From Opitutaceae bacterium (GTDB taxonomy: Bacteria; Verrucomicrobiota; Verrucomicrobiia; Opitutales; Opitutaceae): a stretch of DNA of 64,000 nucleotides. A program made the position numbers and the translations under genes. The DNA lies in the NCBI GenBank assembly GCA_028280945.1, contig JANQKV010000056.1, forward strand, positions 16,969 to 80,968, read 5' to 3'. Positions 48,149 through 56,266 of this stretch are shown piece after piece (within the stretch, counting starts at the first letter, position 1; each line of letters begins with the position of its first letter). Under the pieces are notes generated by a model. The model searched no databases and was not told the DNA's origin. It saw only the letters and a program-made list of their open reading frames with translations.

Positions 48149-50001
48149 GCACTCACCAAAAAATGGCGGCTGGTCTGGCGTGGATCGCCTTGATGCTGAT
48201 GGGGGCGGGCTGTGCGACGATGTCCGTGGACTCCGAGGTGCAGGCGGCCACCTTGCAGGATGTGCAGGCCCAGGCGTGGGGTGAGGTGAAGGATTTGTCG
48301 GCCACGCTCAGTCGTCTCGATGCCGACTCCCATCCGGGGGTGAACGCTTTGGTGGAGGAACTGAATCGAGTGATTGCGGAAGTCGAAGATCTTGGTGGTC
48401 CACATTACGACCGCATCGACGTCGAGGCGCTGCTGACCAAGAACCCGGTGTATTGGCAGGCCATGACGGAGCTCGATCCGGCCGACCCGACGCTCTTGGT
48501 GCTCGAGGCGATGGTGGTGGCGGCGAACGGCAAAGCGGAGGGGGCCTCGGACCTGCTTGAGCTGGTGCGGGCCGGGCCGCTCACCGAGGAACAGCTTGAT
48601 TTAAAATTGGTGCTGCAACGGCGAACGATTGCCAAATGGCGATGGAGCCCTCCCGGGGTGGACCTTGCCGTCGTCGAGAGCCTGCCCGCAGAAAAGCGCT
48701 GGGAACCGGTCAAGCGTGCGCAGCAGACTTATCCTGATTCGGCGACCGCGGCAGCGGCGGTTCTCCGCATGCGGGCGGACCTCGCCGGGGTCGAGCTGCT
48801 GGCCGAAGGTGAGGATCAACGCATGCGCGACAAGATTCTCGAGGCTGAACCGGCTGCGATGGATGTTCTGTGGCGCAAACAGCCGCTGCAAGCGGCGTTG
48901 ATTTCCGCGACGGGTGAGGCCAGCGATGCAGCGCAGCGTGTCGCAAAAATGCTGGCTCCGGATGGGCTGGGCCTGGTGAATCTCAGCGAGGAGGATTTTG
49001 AACGGTTGGTTGCCGATTTTGTGCGGATGGACCTGCCGGAATGGGCCTTGCGGGCCTCGCGACTGCAGATGGCCCAACGGGGTCAAGCCACGCCGGCCGA
49101 CATCGAAATCTGGCGGCAGCTTTTGCCTACAGTCATCGGCGAGGAGGCGGCGACCGAACTGATCACGGCCTGGGAAAATGGCGACGTCCCGGCCACGCAG
49201 GTTTACGCGACGCTACCCGAGCCCACGGGCACGGCGGAGCGGCCGATGGATCCGGTGGTGGGCGGCCTTTATGAACGTTTGTTGCGCGACTCGGCCCTGA
49301 TTCTCGACCATACGTTGCCGACGGAATCCGAGCACGAAGCCGTGTTGCACAACCAGGTCGTCGGTGCCCGGGCGCTGGGGCGGGAGGATGAGGCGGAGCG
49401 GGCTCTGGCTGAACTCGCCATGGTTTCGGACGATCAAGTCATGCTCACACGGCAACGGCTCCATTTGGCGACCCTACGAAGCGACGTGGCGGGGGCGCAG
49501 CAGGCTGTGGCCGACATACGCAAACTGGACCGCCGATTGCTGCAATCGAGCTTTGAGGTGGGCAACGCGGAGATCCTGGCCGGAAACTGGCTGGCCGCGG
49601 CAGACGCATTTGAGCGAGGCTTCAAAAACCAAAACGCCGATTTCGTCCGCCGGGGTTTTGCCGCCCTCCACGCCTACGGTGCGGCTCAGTTGGCCGGGCA
49701 GGATCGCACGGCTTTGGTTGAGGAGGCCTTGGCGATCCTCCCGGAGGAGGAGTGGATTCACTCCCTGCTCCTGGGGATATTGGGACGGGTGGAGCGGGAG
49801 CAATTGCTTTCCATGGCGGATGAAGGCCGGACCTATCTGGTGACCGGCCAGCGGTGCGAAGCATTTTTCGCGTTGGCATTTGCACCGGGCAGAACGACTC
49901 GCGAACGGCGAACCGACCTCGCGGCCTGTCTGGAGACGGGCATGGTGGGCTACATCGAATACGAGTTTGCGCGGCACTACCTGAACCACTCCGGGGTTTA
50001 G
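48145..50001 (+). CDS. Predicted lipoprotein, hypothetical (paralog of previous gene)
   Basis: Lipobox-like LMLMGAGC; GTG start overlapping upstream stop (GTGA); paralogous motifs. Confidence 0.7.
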   Translation: MSTHQKMAAGLAWIALMLMGAGCATMSVDSEVQAATLQDVQAQAWGEVKDLSATLSRLDADSHPGVNALVEELNRVIAEVEDLGGPHYDRIDVEALLTKNPVYWQAMTELDPADPTLLVLEAMVVAANGKAEGASDLLELVRAGPLTEEQLDLKLVLQRRTIAKWRWSPPGVDLAVVESLPAEKRWEPVKRAQQTYPDSATAAAAVLRMRADLAGVELLAEGEDQRMRDKILEAEPAAMDVLWRKQPLQAALISATGEASDAAQRVAKMLAPDGLGLVNLSEEDFERLVADFVRMDLPEWALRASRLQMAQRGQATPADIEIWRQLLPTVIGEEAATELITAWENGDVPATQVYATLPEPTGTAERPMDPVVGGLYERLLRDSALILDHTLPTESEHEAVLHNQVVGARALGREDEAERALAELAMVSDDQVMLTRQRLHLATLRSDVAGAQQAVADIRKLDRRLLQSSFEVGNAEILAGNWLAAADAFERGFKNQNADFVRRGFAALHAYGAAQLAGQDRTALVEEALAILPEEEWIHSLLLGILGRVEREQLLSMADEGRTYLVTGQRCEAFFALAFAPGRTTRERRTDLAACLETGMVGYIEYEFARHYLNHSGV

Positions 50002-50054
50002 CCGCCGGTAGTTCGGGCTTCTGTCCGTTGACGTTTGTCGTCTAACTGGCCGCG

Positions 50055-51569
50055 TTGCCGTCGCCGACCGCCAGTTCGACCCCTGTTCGCCGACCTACGC
50101 TGGGCGAAGCGTTGGTGCCGGTGGGAGCCTTGATGCTCTTCCTGACCGCGGCTGTGATCAATCGACACGACCTGCCCGACATCGCCCTGGTATCCCCGTT
50201 GCTGGTGATATTGGCGCGAATCCCGGTGCTGGGCGGTGTATTGGAAGTTTCGATACCGGTGCAGGTGCCCCTTGTCGCCGCCACGGTGGTGGCCGGGGCG
50301 ATGGCCTGGCGGTTGGGGGCGAGGTGGCCGGAAATCCAGTCGGGGATGGTGAACGGCATTCGGCAGGCGCTGGCCTCGATTCTGATTTTGTTGGTTGTGG
50401 GCATGCTGATTGGCGTGTGGGTCGCCGGCGGGGTGGTGCCGCTGCTGATAGCGTGGGGATTGGAGCTGCTCTCACCGGGTTGGTTTCTGGCGGCCGCCTG
50501 CTTGATCTGTGCCGTGGTTTCCTTGGTGACGGGAAGTTCCTGGACGACGGCGGGAACCGTCGGAGTGGCCCTGATTGGGGTGGCACAGGGACTTGGCGTG
50601 CCCTTGTCGATGGCCGCGGGAGCGATCATCTCGGGAGCCTATTTTGGGGACAAGATGTCACCGTTGTCGGAAACCACAAATCTTGCCCCCGGGGTGGTGG
50701 GCGTGGATCTGTTTGAGCACATCCGGCACATGGTTTTCACCACCGCGCCGAGTATCATCATCGCCTTGATTTTGTTTGCCGGGCTGGGCCTCGGTTATCG
50801 CGGCGAAACGACGATGGTAGAATCTGAATTGGCCCCCTACCTGCAGGGGTTACGCGAAGCCATGCACCTTTCGGCTTGGTTGTTGCTGCCGCCGCTCCTG
50901 GTGCTCGGACTGGTAATGGCACGGGTCCCGGCCCTGCCGGCCCTGGTGGTCGGGGTGGGGGCAGGGATTGTCGCGGCGATTGTCATGCAGGGACTCAGTT
51001 TGGGGCAGGTGCTCATCATCGCCTACGAGGGTTTTGTGGCCACGACCGACAATGCTGCGGTCAACGACCTGCTCTCCCGTGGCGGCATGAGCAGCATGTA
51101 TGGCACGGTGGGCATTGTAGTCTGTGCGATGAGTTTTGGCGGCATCATGGAACGGTCGGGCATGCTGGGACGTCTGGCCGAAACGATCCTTTCGTTCGCC
51201 AAGCGGCCGGGAAGCCTGGTCTCGGCCACGGTGGGCACGAGCCTGGGCATCAATCTGGTCGCTGCGGACCAGTATCTCTCGATCATCGTGCCCGGCCGGA
51301 TGTATCGACCTGCTTACGAACGCATGGGGTTGGCGACCAGGAATCTTTCCCGGTGCATGGAAGACGGGGGCACAATCACCTCGCCGTTGATTCCCTGGAA
51401 CTCCTGCGGGGCCTACATGTTCGCGACGCTGGGTGTCTTCCCTTTGGCCTATCTGCCGTTCGCCTTTTTCAACCTGATCAATCCACTGGTTTCGGTACTA
51501 TACGGTTTCACCGGATGGACTCTGACTCCCGCGGAAAAGAAGGCCGCCGAAAAACGCGATGCAAATTAG
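50055..51569 (+). CDS. Na+/H+ antiporter NhaC family
   Basis: VSLVTGSSWTTAGTVGVALIGVAQGLGVPLSMAAGAIISGAYFGDKMSPLSETTNLAPGVVG, GTSLGINLVAADQYLSIIVPGRM. Confidence 0.93.
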   Translation: MPSPTASSTPVRRPTLGEALVPVGALMLFLTAAVINRHDLPDIALVSPLLVILARIPVLGGVLEVSIPVQVPLVAATVVAGAMAWRLGARWPEIQSGMVNGIRQALASILILLVVGMLIGVWVAGGVVPLLIAWGLELLSPGWFLAAACLICAVVSLVTGSSWTTAGTVGVALIGVAQGLGVPLSMAAGAIISGAYFGDKMSPLSETTNLAPGVVGVDLFEHIRHMVFTTAPSIIIALILFAGLGLGYRGETTMVESELAPYLQGLREAMHLSAWLLLPPLLVLGLVMARVPALPALVVGVGAGIVAAIVMQGLSLGQVLIIAYEGFVATTDNAAVNDLLSRGGMSSMYGTVGIVVCAMSFGGIMERSGMLGRLAETILSFAKRPGSLVSATVGTSLGINLVAADQYLSIIVPGRMYRPAYERMGLATRNLSRCMEDGGTITSPLIPWNSCGAYMFATLGVFPLAYLPFAFFNLINPLVSVLYGFTGWTLTPAEKKAAEKRDAN

Positions 51570-51593
51570 ACGCACCAGCAGCGATGTGGTTGC

Positions 51594-52976
51594 TCAAGTG
51601 CGGACAGCGGCAGCAATCTTGGCGTCACACAATTCCCGCAATTCCTTCAACACGTCGGCGTGGCCGGGGTCGGTGGCGAGATTGTGTTTCTCGTGCGGAT
51701 CTGCGGTCAGGTCATAGAGCTCTTCGTGCTCCGGGTGATCAAGATAGCGGAAGTATTTGTAGCGTTCCGTCCGCACTCCCTCGCTTCGTGGAATGCGGGG
51801 ATGATCAAACAGGTGTTCACAAAGAAAACTCTTTCGCAGCCCTTGATCCGGATCACGCATCACAGTCTGGAGGGGGAGCCCCTGCATCGCAGTCGGCACG
51901 GCAATGCCGGCGTAGGTGAGGATGGTGGGAGCGATGTCGATATTAAGAGAAAGGTGAGGCAATACGAGCGGTGCCGACGCCCGCGGATCGTAAATGACCA
52001 GGGGCACGCGAATGCTGTTTTCATACATCAACCATTTGCCCGCGAATTGGCGTTCGTTGAGGAAGTAGCCGTTGTCGCTGGTGAAGATGATGATCGTATT
52101 GTCCGCCAAGCCCATTTCGTGCAATTGGTCCCGAATCCTCCCCACCTGGCGATCCACCCCACTGATCATGCGGTAGTAACCTTTAACCATGCGCTGATAC
52201 TTTTGGGCATCGTCAAAGCGCCAATGCCAACGGACCCGATTCAGTCCGGTGCGAACCCATTCAGGCTGGGCTTCAAAGAACCTGATATCGCTCAACGGTG
52301 CGGGCGGAATAGTGACATCCTCGTAGAGTGATGCCAGGCCCTGCGGGTAGATGTATTGATTGGGGTCGAGGTCCTCGGCGTGCGGTGCGTTGAAACTGAT
52401 CGACAAACAGAACGGGCGCGGGTCTTCGACGGCCTCATCGATGAACGCGAGACTGCGGTCCCCAATCACTTCGGTGACGTGTTGATGCCCGGTGTGGTCG
52501 GAGGTCAGTCGATAATAGGCGATGCCGTAGAATCCGCGGCTGGGACGATCATAGAAATCGAAGTGCTCTTTTTCGCTGTCGTCGGCGTAAGTCATGCCGA
52601 ACTTCCCGATGAAACCGGTGCGATATCCGGCATCGCGCAGCAGCTTGGGGTAAGCGATATCGGCGAATTCCCGCCGAAGCGGAGGGGTGCCAAACGTGAA
52701 GCCATGCGTGCGTTCCAGCGTGCCGGTCATGATGCTCGCGCGGCTTGCCGCACAAATGGGGGTTGTGACAAAGGCGTTCGAAAACGTGCTGCCTTCCGCG
52801 CTCAGGGTATCCAGTGCCGGTGTCTCGATGATGGGGTTGCCGGCGCTGCCCAACGCATCCCAGCGTTGGTCATCCGTGAGGATGAAAATGATATTGGGTC
52901 GAGTCGTGTCCGCCTGCGATGTTGGAACCATCGCGGTGAAGCTGACCAGAAGGAGGAGCATGAACCTGTTGATCAT
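51594..52976 (-). CDS. Sulfatase family protein
   Basis: RPNIIFILTDDQRWDALGS, CAASRASIMTG, TGFIGKFGM, IFTSDNGYF; signal peptide from internal Met. Confidence 0.92.
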   Translation of the reverse strand: MINRFMLLLLVSFTAMVPTSQADTTRPNIIFILTDDQRWDALGSAGNPIIETPALDTLSAEGSTFSNAFVTTPICAASRASIMTGTLERTHGFTFGTPPLRREFADIAYPKLLRDAGYRTGFIGKFGMTYADDSEKEHFDFYDRPSRGFYGIAYYRLTSDHTGHQHVTEVIGDRSLAFIDEAVEDPRPFCLSISFNAPHAEDLDPNQYIYPQGLASLYEDVTIPPAPLSDIRFFEAQPEWVRTGLNRVRWHWRFDDAQKYQRMVKGYYRMISGVDRQVGRIRDQLHEMGLADNTIIIFTSDNGYFLNERQFAGKWLMYENSIRVPLVIYDPRASAPLVLPHLSLNIDIAPTILTYAGIAVPTAMQGLPLQTVMRDPDQGLRKSFLCEHLFDHPRIPRSEGVRTERYKYFRYLDHPEHEELYDLTADPHEKHNLATDPGHADVLKELRELCDAKIAAAVRT

Positions 52977-53147
52977 GGAGAAGGGGCGGGAGGGAGTTTG
53001 GAAAGGTTCCGGGGCCGCACCGGGCTCGTCAAGGAGGTGGCCTACTGGCCGTTGAGCCGAGAGTCGACGGAATCGGACCGGCTGCGAACCCCGGCGTTTC
53101 GGGTCTTCCGTTGAACCCGGAATTCGAACACGGTTGCGAGAAGTCTC

Positions 53148-54260
53148 ATGACATTGATTGATCGATACATCCTGCGGGAGTGGTTGGGCGCGCTCGGCCT
53201 GGTGCTGGGCGCGACGGTCGGCATGCTGGTGATGCAGTCGATGTATGATGACCTGGACGATTTGCTCGAGGTGGGAGCGGGCACCGTCGACATCGTGTTC
53301 TATTACGCCGTCAAACTGCCGAGTTTTTTGTCGGTGGTACTGACTTTGTCGCTGTTGTTGTCGCTCTTGTTCACACTGGGCAGGCTGCACCGAAACCTGG
53401 AAATTGCCGCGATGCGGGCGGCGGGACTAAGCCTTTGGCGAATCACGCGGGTCATCTGGGTGGCGGGAGTTTTGTTGTGCGGACTCACCTGGTATCTGAA
53501 TGGCACCGTGATTCCGTGGTCGGTAGAGGCATCCCGGGATGTGCTGCAGGATTTGCGCATTCGGGGGCAGGGAAAGGTTGAGCGGGTGGATCGCGTCGAG
53601 GCAGTCGAGTCGGTGGCGTTCGATAATCGGCCCGAGCGGCGCATGTGGTTCATGAATCGCTACAGTCGCTACACGTCCCGGGGCTACGGCGTTACCGTGA
53701 CCGAGCTGGACGCGGATCGCCGCGAACGAACCCGACTGCAGGCCCGGGAGGCGTGGTTCGATGAGGAGCAGTTGGGATGGAAATTCCGGGAAGGGCGGGA
53801 GACGTGGATTGATCCGGTCACGGGTGAGGTGCAGCGCACAGTGCCGTTCGAAGAGAAATTTGTCGGGCACTATCGGGAAGACCCCGCCCTCATGCTGGTG
53901 TTCGACCAACGTCCCCAGGACCTTTCGTTCTTCGAACTCGAACGCATCATCGCGTTTCACAAAGCCGACGACGATCCGAAGGTACAGCGCTACGCCGTGC
54001 GCTATTATGGCGTCCTGGCCGAAACGTTGGGCCCTTTGATTGTCATCGCGCTGGCGATCCCGTTTGCCGTGGCGGGGGTGCGCGTCAATCCCGCGGTCGG
54101 GGTCTCGAAATCAATCGGCCTTTTCCTGATCTACTTTGTTCTGTTCAAAGCCAGCACCGCGTTGGGCGCACGGGGCAGTGTCGATCCTTTGTGGGCGGCG
54201 TTGGCACCCAACCTGGCGATGTTGGCGATCGGTGTCGTGCTGATGCTCCGGGTGCGCTAG
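53148..54260 (+). CDS. LptF/LptG family permease (YjgP/YjgQ)
   Basis: MTLIDRYILREWLGALGLVLGATVGMLVMQSMYDDL..., six predicted TM segments, four in C-terminal region/pair ends. Confidence 0.85.
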   Translation: MTLIDRYILREWLGALGLVLGATVGMLVMQSMYDDLDDLLEVGAGTVDIVFYYAVKLPSFLSVVLTLSLLLSLLFTLGRLHRNLEIAAMRAAGLSLWRITRVIWVAGVLLCGLTWYLNGTVIPWSVEASRDVLQDLRIRGQGKVERVDRVEAVESVAFDNRPERRMWFMNRYSRYTSRGYGVTVTELDADRRERTRLQAREAWFDEEQLGWKFREGRETWIDPVTGEVQRTVPFEEKFVGHYREDPALMLVFDQRPQDLSFFELERIIAFHKADDDPKVQRYAVRYYGVLAETLGPLIVIALAIPFAVAGVRVNPAVGVSKSIGLFLIYFVLFKASTALGARGSVDPLWAALAPNLAMLAIGVVLMLRVR

Positions 54261-54721
54261 CTGACAAACCAATCGCTCAGCCGTTCCCAGACCGTGTTGG
54301 ATGGCCAGAGCAAGATCACCCAAACAATGATCGCGTTGATGTAGGACAGGAAGACGGCGGCACTTCCCATGTCCTTGATGCGCTTGGCCAGGGGATGCTG
54401 CTCGGGCCGCAGATAATCGATGGTCCACTCGATCGAAGAGTTGAGCAATTCCACGATCATGATGAGGAGCAGCGAAGCAATCATGACGGCGGTCGACACC
54501 GCGTTGACCGGCAGAATCACCGCGAAGGGCACCAGCAGGATGACGAACAGGAAGTCTTCGCGAAACGAGGGTTCGTGCTTAAGCGCCGCAAAAAAACCCT
54601 CCACTGAATACCGAATGGATGCGAAGAAATTGCGCAGATTACGGCGTTTCAGTTCATCCTCGCCCGCAGCGGCGGTAGTCGTGGCAGGTAGTTTTTCCAC
54701 GCGGCGAGGGTGAGCCCGCAA
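54257..54721 (-). CDS. Diacylglycerol kinase (prokaryotic DgkA family)
   Basis: FFASIRYSVEGFFAALKHEPSFREDFLF, LLLIMIVELLNSSIEWTIDYL, KDMGSAAVFLSYINAIIVWVILLW. Confidence 0.92.
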   Translation of the reverse strand: MRAHPRRVEKLPATTTAAAGEDELKRRNLRNFFASIRYSVEGFFAALKHEPSFREDFLFVILLVPFAVILPVNAVSTAVMIASLLLIMIVELLNSSIEWTIDYLRPEQHPLAKRIKDMGSAAVFLSYINAIIVWVILLWPSNTVWERLSDWFVS

Positions 54722-54766
54722 GGGGGGATACGAAAGATCTAATTCCGTGTCTTCAGCGTGCTGGAA

Positions 54767-55267
54767 TCAGCGCTGTAGAAACGCAAAGCGGCTGGTGGGG
54801 CGGCGCATGCCAATCGCGTTGCAGGTGTGTTCGATCATCTCGTCTTCGTAACCACAAAAATCCAATACGCGGGTGAGAAAGCGCCGCTTGGTGGGTGTAT
54901 CAATGTTCATGATTGCCCAATAGGGCGTGCCCGGAATCTGACGCGCCTGATTGTGGCGGCTCTGCTCCAAAATCTCCTCGCGCGACATCGAAAGGTGGCG
55001 ACGCCCCCGGGTGATGGAGAGGATGTATTCGCGAAAGTCGGCCGGATGCTGGTTCGCCACCCACCTCAGGATGGCCAGATACTTGTCGGCGTCTTTGTGC
55101 AGGCTACGAAAGTCGGATGAGCCAAGATAGGCCAGGAGGGGATGATCGATTGATGAAGGACTTACATTGAGCAGTCGCGCCAACACATCGTTGGGCTGCT
55201 GATTGAAGTCGGTGGTCAGTTTTTTAAGTGCCGCGTAGACGTCATCGGAAACTTCAATCTTCTTCAT
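54767..55267 (-). CDS. SeqA-like protein (N-terminal oligomerisation-like and C-terminal hemimethylated-GATC-binding-like domains)
   Basis: [37 protein letters not shown] resembles E. coli SeqA [78 protein letters not shown] resembles SeqA VPGTPYWVITNTNTGRKCSMIEHIMQSMQFPAELIEKVCGTI; compared from memory. Confidence 0.82.
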   Translation of the reverse strand: [166 protein letters not shown]

Positions 55268-55271
55268 TTTG

Positions 55272-55295
55272 ACAGTTTGAACCGGTTCAAACTGT
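55272..55295. promoter_or_regulatory. Perfect 24-bp palindrome just upstream of the SeqA-like start codon; candidate operator or mRNA hairpin
   Basis: ACAGTTTGAACCGGTTCAAACTGT equals its own reverse complement; ends 4 nt before the ATG at 55267. Confidence 0.75.
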
Positions 55296-55355
55296 ATGGA
55301 AAGGTTTAAATTTAAGGCTCGAACTGGACAACAAACCACGTGCCTGTCCGCCGGT

Positions 55356-55565
55356 TTATCTGACCGGCGCCGCGGTGTCGGTTTCCCCGATCTTAAAGTC
55401 GGTAAAATCGTTACAAACGCCTTCGTAACGGCGGTCCTGTTTGTAGATCTGCAGGATCCGCGCGTGCTCAACATCGTCCGTCGGAAAGATCCGGGGAGAT
55501 TCCCCGGGAAGATAGATGGCGGTATAGGAGCGCCGCCGATCAACGAGACGCCGAATGATGAGCAT
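55356..55565 (-). CDS. Small hypothetical protein (69 aa) upstream of the SeqA-like gene
   Basis: ATG-started ORF MLIIRRLVDRRRSYTAIYLPGESPRIFPTDDVEHARILQIYKQDRRYEGVCNDFTDFKIGETDTAAPVR in a 376-bp gap, same strand; GGAG upstream. Confidence 0.5.
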   Translation of the reverse strand: MLIIRRLVDRRRSYTAIYLPGESPRIFPTDDVEHARILQIYKQDRRYEGVCNDFTDFKIGETDTAAPVR

Positions 55566-55643
55566 GCCGCAGGCTAAATCTCCGAGTTCAATTCACAAAT
55601 CGCTGCACCAGAAAACGCCGTAGGTGGAGTCTGTTTCACGGAA

Positions 55644-56261
55644 TCACCGCCAGCCGTAATTGAAACTGATGGAGATGCGCTCTTCGTTGCTTTGATTGGC
55701 CGGCACTTCGTGGCGCAGCCAGCTTTCGAAAAGCACTACGTTTCCGGCGACCGCCGGATAGGTCACAAACGTTTCGTTGATCGCCTGCACTTTGGATTTC
55801 CGCGGTGGTGCGGCCATAAACCGATCGAGCCGGGGATCTTCAAACTTGATCCCCGGGCACCCCTCCGGCGTGCGCACGTAGTAGGTGCCGCTGATGAAGG
55901 AGAGTGGATGCAGGTGCAGTCCGTGGGTGGTGTAGGGCGGCATCACGTTCACCCAGCAATCCGTCATGAACACCTCACGGCCCCGCAGATCAAAGTCCAG
56001 CGCCTTGGCGTAGGCCTTGACGTGGCGTGCGATTTTTTTCTCCAACTTTTCGAAGGTGGAGGAGAAGCGGTGCAACTCGTTCATCGAGGCGTAGCTGGTG
56101 TAGCCGCCCGGGTAGTTGGCCTCCGACCACTTGCGACCCGGCGCATCGAACGCTTCGAGTTGATCGCACTCCACCGCGAGTTCGTCGTTGATCCGTTCCA
56201 AGCCCTTGGCCTGCAGGGGCGCACAATAAACCGACGTGGCAAAGTGGACTTTGGTAGCCAT
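55644..56261 (-). CDS. 2OG-Fe(II) oxygenase (TIGR02466-like)
   Basis: DCWVNVMPPYTTHGLHLHPLSFISGTYYVRTPEGCPGIKFEDPR, VLFESWLRHEVPANQSNEERISISFNY. Confidence 0.85.
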   Translation of the reverse strand: MATKVHFATSVYCAPLQAKGLERINDELAVECDQLEAFDAPGRKWSEANYPGGYTSYASMNELHRFSSTFEKLEKKIARHVKAYAKALDFDLRGREVFMTDCWVNVMPPYTTHGLHLHPLSFISGTYYVRTPEGCPGIKFEDPRLDRFMAAPPRKSKVQAINETFVTYPAVAGNVVLFESWLRHEVPANQSNEERISISFNYGWR

Positions 56262-56266
56262 CGCGC

